Of a DNA stretch of 64,000 nt, positions 1 to 14,184 are shown in pieces. The translations under genes were made by a program, and so were the position numbers. Every line of letters begins with the position of its first letter. The first letter of the stretch is position 1. Source of the stretch: Trametes villosa (taxonomy: Eukaryota; Basidiomycota; Agaricomycetes; Polyporales; Polyporaceae); the NCBI GenBank assembly GCA_002964805.2, contig PUDQ02000033.1, forward strand, positions 1,426,001 to 1,490,000. The letters are read 5' to 3'. Under the pieces are notes generated by a model. It had not been told where the DNA came from and did not search any database. It saw nothing but the letters and a program-made list of their open reading frames with translations.

Positions 1-803
1 ACTGCAGGATCATGTCCACCACATCGCCAACAGAGTCATTGCAGAACCCCCCGTACGCCTGATCCACGCAGGCGCCAACGAACGGGGACACAGCGAATAC
101 CGTTGCCCCGATGTGGATCCCCCGCCAAAGCGGGAGGGCGTGGTTATCGCTGCATAAGATGGCGGGCCCTTGGCCAACCATGCGCAGGATGTCCATGTGC
201 ATCGTGCCCTCTTGCCCTATGGCTACGACACGGACCATAGCACTATGGCCATCAGCGGTGGTGGCGCCACGCAAAAGACCATTCTGTAGTACGAACGTTC
301 ATCGGTGTTTGGATGCTTGCGCGACACACGCACGAATATGAGCCGCACCCAATGGTAGATCTTCTTGAAATTGTCAGCCCACATCTCTAGACGTTGTGGA
401 ATCAGATAGGCAAAACCGCTGGAAAGCTTCAATTCTCCTTTGCGTGCCCATTGGTTGGCAGGCTTGGAATGCCAAAGGTCGATATTGATTCTCTCGAAGG
501 CAGGGCGGACCGCGTCCCAGAGTGCGGCTTCCACCTTCCACAGTTCGGTCCCCTCCGGTGCCTTTGGGGTGCGCCACTCCGCCAGAGTCCGCGGCAGCTT
601 GATAAGAAGCGAGTTGGTGTCGCATCGCTGAGTCCAGAGTAAAATGTAATAACCTGAGGGACGGCTTGGTTTGCACCAGTAGACATCGTTGGTGTATGTT
701 GGACGACGGGACAGTGCTGTGAAAGGGGATGAGGACGCAGCACGAACTCGCAACTCGTAAGTTCAGCGTCTGGCATGCGCTGTGCACGCGCACCATCCGG
801 CAC
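1..803 (-). CDS. Unidentified protein gene, 3' part cut by window edge
   Basis: Two stretches on the minus strand read like protein. About 640-275 encodes a segment containing SLLIKLPRTLAEWRTPKAPE and ERINIDLWHSKPANQWARKG. About 270-1 encodes VRVVAIGQEGTMHMDILRMV and continues open off the window edge. They lie in different frames and meet at a run of four A (273-276, plus strand). One extra T on the coding strand would join them smoothly (YYRMVF to RGATTADGHS), so this is either a real frameshift or a homopolymer miscount. The start is not resolved. Candidate ATGs lie near 803 and 914, and a small intron around 620-660 is possible. I recognise no family, and no membrane segment or zinc motif stands out. 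Confidence 0.4.
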
Positions 804-916
804 AGCGGCATCGAGTTGCGATGGGCGCTCGCTGCTCCCTCGCCCGAGAAGCTCTGTAGGATGAGGTAATTATTCGCGGGGACAATAATGATAACGCTTG
901 GCGCATTCACAAGCAC

Positions 917-1327
917 TCAAACGGCTCGTGCAGTGATAGAGATTGAGACAGACAGCTCCACAAAGGCTCGTAGATCTATACATCGTCAACATGTATGTGA
1001 GGGAGAGGAGAGGATACTAGGAACACAGCGCACTGATTGGGGGGAGTGACATCTGACTTGACTGAGTGGGACTGGGGAGCCGCCGGGGCGTGCGTCATAA
1101 CGGTGAAAAGATTCCTGGAAGATGGCTCAGTCGATAACTGGAGAGTAGGTGAAGAATCCGTCGTGAGGTGAGACTCGGGTGCGTGATTAGAAATCTATGG
1201 AAGTACATCGCTAGAACGAACACATTAGCTTTTACCTCATCCCATGCAGATACATGACACACACCTCTGAATCATACGTACAGCGAAAGAGTAGTGTACA
1301 CAACTTCCTTCCGGAGTCCGTAACAGC
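917..1327. other. Intergenic, no gene seen
   Basis: No convincing open frame on either strand. It probably holds the 5' flank of the left-edge gene and the 3' untranslated region of the SIP5-like gene, which ends at 1328. Confidence 0.5.
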
Positions 1328-3261
1328 CTAACTGTGGGGCGCGGAGCCAGAGCCAGACTCGCCGTCAGCAGCCGGCGTTACCGGCGCGTTGTCCAACAGC
1401 GGTATGTTCGAAAGCGAGGAGTCGGGCGAAGACGGCAGAGCGTCATACGAGGAGGGAGCAAGCGAGGACGACAGCGATGAAACTCGGGCTATGGGAGGAA
1501 GCGGCAAGAAACCATCAGAGCCCTGCGCGCTGGACGAAGCCGGGGCGATAGCAGGCAAACTAGCATCGGCGGCGGACGGAGAGGCGGGTGTCCGTGGGCG
1601 GGACGGGGCCCGCGCGGTTGATGATGGCGCAGGCTCGGCATTGGCGACAGGGGCGGGCAGCTCGGACGCTGGAGGGGTGGATGAATCATGCTGTGGTGAG
1701 TCGTTGCTGCTGACGTTCGCTGGTGACAAGGCACCGGAGGGAGCGGGTGAAGGGGAGACGGGCGGGATGCTGGGAGTCGGCGTTACAGATCGTGAAATTG
1801 CGGCGGCAGTTGACGGCTGAATTGCGGGAGGTGTAGAGTCGGTGGTAGCGGGTTGCGATGGGGTAACGGAGCTCGTCGATCCAGCGACGCCTCCCTCTGG
1901 CGCTGCCGCTACCGCCGGAGCCGCAGGCGTGTCTTTCTGCTTCTTTGCGTCTTCCTCCTGCTGACGCCGTTGCTGGGCCTCGTGTTCGATCAGAGACAGT
2001 CGCATTGCCTCCATGACCATAAGCTGCGGGAGCACAGAGTTGTCAGTGTCGGATTCAGTATCGTCGGTACTTGTTACGCTTACCTCTTCCAAATCCTGCC
2101 CGCCAAGGCCCATGGTGCCCAGGAACTGGTTAAGCTCTTGGTTCTGCTGCCGCCGCCGCGACCGCCGGCTTCCACGGTCGCTGCTTCCTTCCTGGACCTG
2201 AACTTCTGCAGCAGCCTCCTCGGGGGAAATAGCGTGCACACGACCGCTCGTTACGCCCACAGGGATGAGGCGGTCGCCGACCTGGCGCATGATGATACGC
2301 CGGTTGGCGCGCCGCGCGACAGCAGCGCGCACCGCGGCCAGCTTCTGCTCCCAATCCGGGTGTATTTGGTCTTCCGAGTACGTGAGCGCCTCGCTCACTG
2401 GTCAGTAATGCTGCGACTGCACTCACCGACGGTGACCACCTCCGGGTCGTTGGCACCAAAGCTCTTACGCCGGCGCTTCATGGAGGGGTTAGCGGCAGCG
2501 TCTAAGGACTGCTGCGAAGTGCCCCGGGGTGAGTCAGGCCACGAGGGTGGCGTCTGGTGTGTCCGTCACAGTGGGCTTAGTAAATGCGGAACCGACGATG
2601 ATGTCTGAGGGGGGATACTGACCGCGCCCTCACTCCCAAGCCCTGCCCGCCAAGGTGGAGGAGTATACACGATGCCAAAGTTCTCTTGCACGCAGTAAGG
2701 GCAAGACGCCGGTTCCGAGACGAGATGTGTTGTGGTGGGGTCGGCCCGTTTGATCTGCACGAAACACTCCGTGCAAATGGCTTGGTCGCAACATCGCGAA
2801 CGGTTGATGTTGGGCGGATAGTACTGCGTTTCGGGTGAAGAGTCAAGATGGCTCGGACTTTACGGACTTGCACGGCGACGTACCAGGAAGCAAATGGGAC
2901 ACTCGGCCGCTCCTCTATATATCGCAGCCTCCGAATTTCGCGTAGGCTCCTTGACTGCACTTGGCCGCTTCTGATGTCCGCGGCTCAACGCGGCTGCGTT
3001 GATTGACTCGGCGCGCGAGGACTCCCCGCCCTCGACCTCGGGCGGCTCCTTTCGAGCGGCGAGAATCTGCTCGTCATCCCAAGACTCCTCGTAGTCTTCT
3101 AGTGGGCGGTAGAATGGAGCAAGCTTGCGGTCGACAATGAGCTGGGTGACTATAGCCTGATTCCAGTCCCGAGGACCAGTGTAGATCCCTTGCGGGGTGA
3201 GATAGCCGAAGTCGACCATCTCTTCGTGGTGCCCGCGGCCGGACGAGGCGCTGTTTCCCAT
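1328..3261 (-). CDS. SIP5: SIP5-like RING/zinc-finger protein
   Basis: Related to yeast Sip5, a protein linked to the Snf1 kinase and Glc7/Reg1 phosphatase; its molecular role is poorly known. My exons are 3261-2884, 2823-2623, 2553-2427 and 2370-1328, giving 582 residues in frame. The start is [10 protein letters not shown], a consensus N-myristoylation context; an in-frame ATG at 3375 exists but is less likely. A RING-like cysteine module reads [25 protein letters not shown], then CPYC, about residues 120-165. The conserved [15 protein letters not shown] and [20 protein letters not shown] blocks follow. The C-terminal half is Ser/Pro/Ala-rich and probably disordered. The second intron has a clear TTACTAAG branch site. 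Family assignment is strong. Myristoylation is inferred. Confidence 0.88.
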
Positions 3262-3417
3262 GGCGGCAGAGTGTGGGCACGCAGCGAAGTGGACGTCGAG
3301 AGCAAGAGAGAGCCTCGAGAGGAAAGAGGCCGGCGGATGCAGGTTGTCGTCACAGCCCAGTGACCGCCTCAACAACGCTGACGCCGTCTCCCTCCCTCGG
3401 CTAACCCCGCCCGCGCC

Positions 3418-3858
3418 CTAATCCCCGCGAGCGCTCGTCTGCGCTCTCTCATCCAATGTGCGCGACGGCGAGCACCCTTTGGACACTTCCACAACGACGT
3501 GATTCACGGTATTCCAGGTATCGCCGACGCGTGGTAAACAGTTCTGCTTGCAATGGAGAAGAATGTCACGTCCGTCGTGACCGCCCACGGCTACACTGAA
3601 TGACCGACGTTTGTCTCGGGCGTCGGAAGACCGCTCGCATCTGAGGTGGAAGTCTCCAGAAAGAGCGCGTCCTTGCTCTTTCCCTGGTGTGCGAGCGTCG
3701 TGTGCAATCCAAAGAGCCTCTGAAGATAGGGCAGCCTTGACAGTCGCACGCTCGCCGAGTACTACGGGCGCTTCTGAATACCTGACTGCTATTCGTGCCT
3801 GCACGGTGCTCACAGGCATGTCTGCGCCGGTGCTGCTCACAGGCTCATAGGCATACAA
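3418..3858 (-). CDS. Possible small protein, unidentified
   Basis: A 146-codon open frame lies between the SIP5 and SERCA starts and reads like protein (for example SGDFHLRCERSSDARDKRRS and GDTWNTVNHVVVEVSKG). It contains two cysteines near HLRCERS and LLHCKQNCLP but no complete zinc-binding pattern. The true start could be the inner Met at MPVSTVQARI. The opposite strand also has an open frame here, as is common at high GC, so it may be chance. I do not recognise it. Confidence 0.25.
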   Translation of the reverse strand: MYAYEPVSSTGADMPVSTVQARIAVRYSEAPVVLGERATVKAALSSEALWIAHDARTPGKEQGRALSGDFHLRCERSSDARDKRRSFSVAVGGHDGRDILLHCKQNCLPRVGDTWNTVNHVVVEVSKGCSPSRTLDERAQTSARGD

Positions 3859-4126
3859 GGCCTGTCAGATGACTCAAAAAGACAAAATGAGGCTGTTCCC
3901 AAGCACACGAAACACAGGAGCAGTTTTCCACCGCGGTGGCAGCTCGTGAACGGGTTCCACGCCCCGGGGGGATTCGCCACGTCAGCTTAGCGCTCCCAGG
4001 CGCGGGGCCCTGGATTTATACCAGCGCCCTTAGCCGACCGCCTTCTCCAGATTCCAGACCGCCAATCCCCCCAACCACTTACTTCTCTACCCCTGCTCCT
4101 GCACGTCGAGCGTAAGGCCCGTCGAC

Positions 4127-7690
<3,564 letters not shown>

Positions 7691-7855
7691 ATAGTTGGGA
7701 TAGATTATACACACTTGCACGTTAGGACCCATTGTAATGACTTGTAATGGATGCAATGTTAGATTCTGCTTGGACTGCATCACCTCCCTTGGTGAGGAGT
7801 ACTGTATTGCATGGCGCTTACGAACTGGGTAGACACGCTCCAATGACTTTCAACC

Positions 7856-7950
7856 TGCCCCATGGCTGAGTTGGTTACAGCGTCCGACTGTTACGGAGCC
7901 TCCGTGGTTTCAGCGATCGGAAGGTCGTGAGTTCGAGCCTCACTGGGGCA
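7856..7950 (+). tRNA. tRNA-Asn (anticodon GTT) with 22-nt intron
   Basis: The 5' TGCCCCA (7856-7862) pairs perfectly with the 3' TGGGGCA (7944-7950). The A box TGGCTGAGTTGG and B box GTTCGAGCC are intact. The anticodon arm is TCCGA-CTGTTA, then an insert at 7894-7915, then A-TCGGA, so the anticodon is GTT at 7890-7892. The intron lies one base 3' of the anticodon, the canonical eukaryotic position. The mature tRNA is 73 nt before CCA addition. Its sequence closely follows yeast tRNA-Asn (GCGACTGTTAATCGC arm). A short T run follows at about 7957-7960. Confidence 0.93.
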
Positions 7951-9454
7951 GCAAGCTTTTGGTGTCGCATGTGAGGGGGGGGCGAACAAGGAGTCAGGAC
8001 AACGGACGAGGCGACCGATGTTGTCTTTTTGTGCCGGTTCAGCCCAATTGATAGAATCGTTTTGCGATGTGTGGATTGTCTGACAGGATGCTCCATCCTG
8101 GCACTCCTCGCCGGGGAGACATCGATATCGCCAACAGGCCTCGATACCTCGGAACGCCACTGACGATGCAAGCCGTTTGTGCCGCGGCGGTGCTCCGTAA
8201 ATTCGCCATGGAAAATTGGGCCGGGCCCCAGTGAACGCGTGCCAAGCCCTGTAAATGAGATCAATCATCGGTGGGCAGTGGCATAGGTCGGGGTGACAGC
8301 TTCCATACGTCGAAGGAGTCGAAGGGCGCACCACGTTTCACGCCGCGCGTCCAGTAGTAGGTATCCAGCGAGTGCCGCTGCCTTGAAGTACCCGTCCAAC
8401 CTAACCTTGCTGGAAAATAGGCTTGACAGCGCCAGACCTTGCCCCCGGCCCGATAGAACGTCAACGCGTTGTGTGTGCACCGAGGCCATGCGCACGCCGC
8501 TGCATGGTGGTCGCGAAGCACGCGGCGGTCATCTGGGCAGGCAGGAGCGCTGATGAAAGAGGCAGCTGTCTAGGTTCGAGCTGCACCGCAAGTTGGTTCT
8601 CGTCCACCCCCGGAGGTGCGCTGGACAATGTGCTACCGGCGACGCGCGCGATAAGCGGCTCCAGTGCTAGCCCCCGGTGTCCAGCGGGTTGTCAGCTGCA
8701 CGTCCGTCGTCCGTGTCACACGCAGTAGAAGGACGCTAAAAGAAAGCAGTTCCGCACCCGACATAATTGACCACGTTAACCTTAACGACGCGGCAACGCG
8801 AGCGGATCCGACGGTAAGCCGCTCGTTCTTCATTGACGACCGGCGGCTCGGGTGTCGAGGGCGTTCGGCTCAACCGCTCAAGAGGACAAGACAGAACGCG
8901 CCCGTGGTCCATCGGAAGGCGCGGGCGGAGCTCGACGCGGACGCAGCGTCAACGAACAATTGCACTGAGCTCGAGGACAGCCGAGGAGAGCGGGCGACCG
9001 GTAATCAAGCGCAAGCTCGAGATCGCGACGACAAGCGAGATGCACGCGGTCCGATGCGGCGCTGATCATCGAACGCGGCCAATATTGGGTGCACGCCTTG
9101 CCGACGCGGACGCGCCAGATCTGATGCGCGCGATGGGCATAATACGAGTTAGTTGTGCGCGGACAATGGCGTGTGGCGCGTCTTGTTAGCTAACTACCTT
9201 TCCGGACATGCCTCGAGAGTCGAGAGCGGCTCCGCACGCAGCTGGGTGTAAATAATAAGCAACGAGTAGCGATGTTATACGTCAATGCGGGCCGAGATGT
9301 TACACAATGTACACAATCCAGAGACAACATTAGGAAGGCAACGCCCAAGGGAGGAGACGGCCGTACGAAACCACACCATACGGACAGGTCGGACACCGCC
9401 GCGATACATACAACAAACCGGCAGGCAGAGGGTATATCCAGCGTCAGGCTTCCC
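7951..9454. other. Intergenic stretch with no supported gene
   Basis: Only short overlapping open frames on both strands, none resembling a family. The right part probably includes the 3' untranslated region of the SLC35F6-like gene, which ends at 9455. No second tRNA or repeat was recognised. Confidence 0.5.
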
Positions 9455-11644
9455 TCAGACCCTGTCCTCGCCCTCGCCTGTAGCGAGCACGGGGCCCGTT
9501 GGGGCGCGTGAGTGCGCGTGCGTGTGGTTCGCGTGCTCCTCGGGAGGGACGACATCGAACCCGGAGCGGCCGAGCTCGGACGGGAGTACGGCGGTATCCT
9601 CGAGAGCGTCCTCGGCAAGTAGGGTCTGCGTCTCGGCCTCGTCCTCAGTCGGCGCGGCAGGCGGCGGGCCACCACGACGCAGGAAGCGAGGCGGGTTGAC
9701 CAGGTGATTGAAGAGGAACTGTTGGGTGATGAACGATCAGCCAGGTGCAACGGTTGGGGGAGAATTTCATGGGGAGACACTGACCGTTCCGTATCTGCAA
9801 AACCAGAAACATGCGTGAATATCGTATACCCGCACAGGAATCGCATAACTTACACCAAGAGCGAGAAGCCGGCCACCTGCAAGAGGGACACGGGGAAGAC
9901 GAGCACCTCCCAGCCGAGCCCGAGACTGACGATCCAGATGGTGAGCGTCCTGCAGGAATCAATCACGCTGCGCGCCGTCGCGCTAATATGGCGCGTCACG
10001 CTCAGGCCGAAGAAGTTGAACAGCGAGATGGAGAAGGCGATGACGACGCCAGACCACAGGACTGCGGGCGTGTCAATCATCTGGTGCCACCCGCGCGGCA
10101 GATCGAAGAAGGGAGACACGGTGGCGAAGCGCGCGAGAAGGGGCATGGCGAGAACGATGCTGAGCGCGCCGAACAGGCCCTCGTAGCCGACCGCGACCAG
10201 CGGAGCGACGGAGTAGCGGCTCATAATCTTCTCTGTAGGCGCAGCATGGGAAGAGGGCTGCGTAAGATGCTGTCTGCATCGTAGAGAAGCGGGCTGTACT
10301 GACCTTCGATGACGAACTGGGCAGCCGTACTGTGAATGTCCGAGCATCGGCGGGAGGTGCGCGCCGGAAGAGAAGCGTGGATTAGTAAAACATCCGGGCA
10401 AGTGATGGAATACGCCAGGGAATGGCGCGGAAAGGTAGAGAAGTGGCAGAGAAAAGACGTACAAGACCTGAGCGAAGAGGATGAAGAACACGCCTGGGGG
10501 TCGCGGTCAGATGATTGGGAAGCGGGCTGCGCACGCGAAGGTAACACGCACCGACGACGACCTTCGTGACTTCCGGTTCCTCAATAGGTTCGGGCGGCGG
10601 AACCTCATCGAGCATGTTTACTGCGGACTCCTTCACGGCATCCTTGACCATAGAACCGCTTAAACCGACGAGCGACACGCCTGCCATAACGGTGATAAGG
10701 GCGGCCCATCTTGGGAACAAGAGTTAGCGGTCCGTCCCGCACAAGTCCCATGGTAGGCGGCGTTATGCTGCATGCAGCACAACGGGTGGGAAGCACGGCA
10801 AGACTCAACTGGTACAGCCACAGACGCCTGCGGAGGAAGATGACGGAGAGGAAGCCGACAAAGAGGACGAGAGCGCCCCGGGTCATCTGGTAGATCGAGA
10901 CCGGGGTGTAGAGCAGGCCGACGTTCATCAACTATATGGGCGCATTGTGACGGAAGAGGTAAACGGGAGGCATAGGCGTGCGGAGGTGATTGGCATGAGA
11001 AGTAACAGACGAGAAAGGGTGTGCAGTAGGCGTACCGTAGTACCGGTGAGATCGCAGGCGGCGGGAAACCATAAAAGCAGAACTTTCCAGCCCTCAAGGT
11101 GCTCCTGGGGGATCTCGGCCTTTGCGCCGGCGGCAGGCTCTTCTTCGGAGTCGGCAGGGAGGCTCAGAGGCTGGGACTGGCGCTTCGAAAGGAGCCAAGT
11201 GTAGATGACAGGGAGGAAGCCTGATGAATTCCACGTGCGAGGCTTGTTCAATGGAAATCGACGTATGCGAGCGAAAAAGGGTACGTACAGAGCATCTCTC
11301 CGACTGGCGCGGGAAGTTACGGTTAGTCAGGGATGCATACGTGTGGGGGTAGAGTTGACGCACGGAACATCTGGAGGGTTTGCCACACGGGCTGTTCATA
11401 CAGTACATGATTTGCCGGGTTCTTGTCGCCGCAGTTCTCTACACATTGCATGTCCTGCGCGCGCAGTCCAGGTTAGGAGCGCATACGCTGCGCGTGCGAG
11501 GAGTGACGGACCTGCCACTTGCTCCAGAGGGAATTACTGGAGCCCTGCAAACGGTCAGTACAGGCCGAGCGCGCATATATGGACGTAGCAGACCGTGAGG
11601 AGCATTCCCCCGACGAGGACGGGGACGAAGAACGAGGACGGCAT
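9455..11644 (-). CDS. SLC35F6-like DMT-superfamily membrane transporter
   Basis: Multi-spanning membrane protein of the drug/metabolite transporter superfamily, resembling SLC35F6 (an endomembrane/lysosomal protein; substrate unsettled). Hand-joined exons read from MPSSFFVPVLVGGMLLT (start 11644) through SNSLWSKWQ, DMQCVENCGDKNPANHVLYE, a cytosolic EEEPAAGAKAEIPQEHLEGW loop, VLLLWFPAACDLTGTT, LLYTPVSIYQMTRGALVLFV, AALITVMAGVSLVGLSG, EKIMSRYSVAPLVAVGYEGL and FNFFGLSVTRHISATARSVI. The last exon gives FLFNHLVNPPRFLRRGGPPP and an acidic, His-rich tail ending EGEDRV. The CENCG plus ATARS pattern is diagnostic of the family. There are at least eight short introns, so exact exon edges are less certain than the identity. 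It is divergent from the arrestin-like gene, with 338 bp between start codons. Confidence 0.88.
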
Positions 11645-11867
11645 GGCGGGCGAGAGAGAGGTGCAGGCGCAGGAGGCGCCGGTGGGAGGACGTGAGATGT
11701 GGCGGGCGCGTGCCGGCGGGAAAGCCGCCCGAAGGGGAGATGATCGGGGGAAAATAACTAAGTAAATAATGGGCCGAGAAGGCGGGGGGCGGGTGGAGTC
11801 TGAGAATTCGGGGCGAGTGATTGGTATTCTCTGATTCTTGGAGGACGATGGACAGCTTGTTGGATCA

Positions 11868-11930
11868 CCGAATCCGAATCCGAACCCTCTCCCGCATCCG
11901 AACCCGAACCCGAATCCGATTCTGAATTCC
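11868..11930 (+). repeat. Imperfect CCGAAY hexamer repeat
   Basis: About seven copies of CCGAAT/CCGAAC/CCGATT run through this stretch, interrupted by a CCCTCTCCCGCAT insert. It lies about 50 bp upstream of the arrestin-like start codon, in its probable promoter or 5' leader. Confidence 0.7.
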
Positions 11931-11982
11931 ATCGCCATGTACTTATATCCCGCCCCGCGCGACCGACGCCCCTTCTCCCCCC

Positions 11983-14184
11983 ATGGTCCACCTCGTCCTC
12001 TCCACCACTAGGGGCAACTCTGGCAACCGCTACTTCCCCCACCAGGGCTACCTCGGCCTCACCCCCGTCCGCGTCGAGGGCGGTACGTCCCCCGCCCCGC
12101 CGTGCACCCCCCCGCCCCCGCTGACCTCCCCGCAGTCGTCCGCACAAAACTAGACGAGGACCGGAAACCCATCCCCGCACGCGCCCTATCCATCTCCATT
12201 CGCTGCTATCAGTCGCGTCTCACGCGCTCGCGAAATTTCCGCTCAACGCTCGTGGTCGACCTCACCGACGTCCTATGGCAGAAGCCGCCCGACAAGGACT
12301 ACGCGGACGTCGCGGAGATGGAGTTCCCCTTCAAGCTCACCCTTCCAAAACGAACGCCCGGGTTCAGCACAGCAAACTACCAGGACTATCGCATATTCTG
12401 GCGGTTAGAAGCAGGTACGTCCCCCACACGCTCTCGCGCCTTTCCCCCTCGGCCGCCCTCCACGGACCGCAGAAGTCATCCGTCTCACTCCGCGCCCCAA
12501 AGTGCTCGACCATGTGGACATTCCACGCGTCGGCTCCCGCATCGTCCGCTATTACGACCTCGGCCTCGTCCGCTACGACTTGCCGCCCTCACCCAGCCCT
12601 CCATCAAGTGCTCCGACGTCCCCCCACGCGCTGCTCCACCAGACGTCCAAGCCTCGCGCACCAGTCGTACGTTACAACGTCTCCATCCCCACGATTCCTG
12701 TAGGTCCCTCCGACATAATCTTCACGACCCTCTCTCTGCAACCGCTAGACCCGAGCGTCTCCATTCGCAGCGCAACTGTATCCGTAGAGCGACGAATTGA
12801 TCTCCATAATATTCCCGCCGCTCCCACTCCACTCGTAACAGCAGGCATCAACCACTCAGCAGCTGCCTCCCCGTCTCCCGTTGCTACCTTCTCGCCTGCC
12901 TCACCAACACCCTCGTCTCGCTCATCACGCAATAGCTCAGAGGCTACCACGCCCACCAACTCTGCTTTTCCTCGTGAACTATCGCCCTCTGCGTCTTCTT
13001 CCAGCCCAAGCTTCAGCACATTCGACTCTGCGGCTAGCTACGCTTCTAGCTCGTCTACGCGCCCGTTGCTGTCTCCCACCGCACCTAATGGACTAACTTC
13101 GCCGATTCCCATTCCCCGCTCTCATTCGTACGCCATGCCTGCGCCCTCTCCATCCTCCTCAATATCCATGACACCGCTCTCCCCTTCGTCCTCCTCTTCT
13201 GCGGAACAGTTGCTGAAGACATTCAGTGCCACTCTGGTTTCCGCCGAGTCCAATTCGTTCACGCGCGATCCTTCAGGTATCTGGGCCAACACTCTGACAC
13301 TACAGTGGCCGGAGAACCGCGGACATTACCGGTGGGCGGTCGGCGAGACCATGCAGAGCGACTTCGCCGCGGTGCGTTTCTTCGTCCGAACCCGAATAGT
13401 GGTCCACGGCCCGGGTGGCACCGACGCGCTGGAGCTCGAGCCGAAAGAACTGACCGTCGTCCCGACCAACGGCGAGGACCGACGGGTCGCGAAGGAGAAG
13501 TGGGCGGAGCAGAAGGAGAGCGCGCTTCGGAGCAAGTCGAAGAGCCCGTGGCGGCGGCGCGGCGAGGACGCGAGCGCCGACGGCACCAGCAACCACGGCA
13601 AGGAGCGCGACCACGGCCTGCCCTCGCCCCCGCAGACCCCCGCGCACTCCTCCGAAGGCACGAGCGGCCGACCGCTGTCCTCCGCGCAGGGCCCGAGCAG
13701 CAAGCCGCGCAAGAAGTCGTCGCGGCGCCCGCACACGTCCGCCGGCCCGCGGGACAAGGCGCACTTCGCATACAGCGCGCCGGCGGAGGTCGGCCTGCGC
13801 TCGGACCCGGACCACGATGCGGCCGCGAGCCGCGCCTCGGGCTCGAGCTCGTCCACCTCGCACGCGCACAGCGGCAGCAGCACGCACGTCGGGCGGCGCC
13901 TGAAGGAGACGGGGCTCGGGGAGAGCATGCTGTACGCGGTGGAGATGGTGAAGGGCAAGACGCGCGCGCGCGAGGGCGAGAAGCGGGCGCGCGACGAGAG
14001 CACGAGCCAGGAGGAGCGCGAGCGGCGGGAGCGCCTCAAGAGCACGGGGCTGCAGCTCGGGCTCGAGCGCGACAAGGTGCGCGCGTGGGAGGAGGAGCTC
14101 GCGCGCATCGAGCTGCAGTCGCGCAGGAGCAGCGCGGGCATGCTGGGCTCGTGGGGCACCTCGCGGCGGCGCAACGGCGGGTAG
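11983..14184 (+). CDS. Arrestin-like (alpha-arrestin type) protein
   Basis: Three exons, 11983-12082, 12136-12414 and 12473-14184, join in frame to 696 residues. The N-terminal half is arrestin-fold: HQGYLGLTPVRVEG, ALSISIRCYQSRLTRSRN, WQKPPDKDYADVAEMEFPFK and QDYRIFWRLEAEVIRLTPRP. After a Ser/Pro-rich insert, a second beta-rich segment includes WPENRGHYRWAVGETMQSDF and ALELEPKELTVVPTNGEDRR. The C-terminus is a long basic/acidic, Arg-, Ser- and Gly-rich tail, probably disordered. In fungi such proteins serve as adaptors recruiting Rsp5-type ubiquitin ligases to membrane permeases. I saw no clear PPxY motif, so that role is inference from the family. The tail is very GC-rich, which explains long open frames in all other phases. 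Confidence 0.8.
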
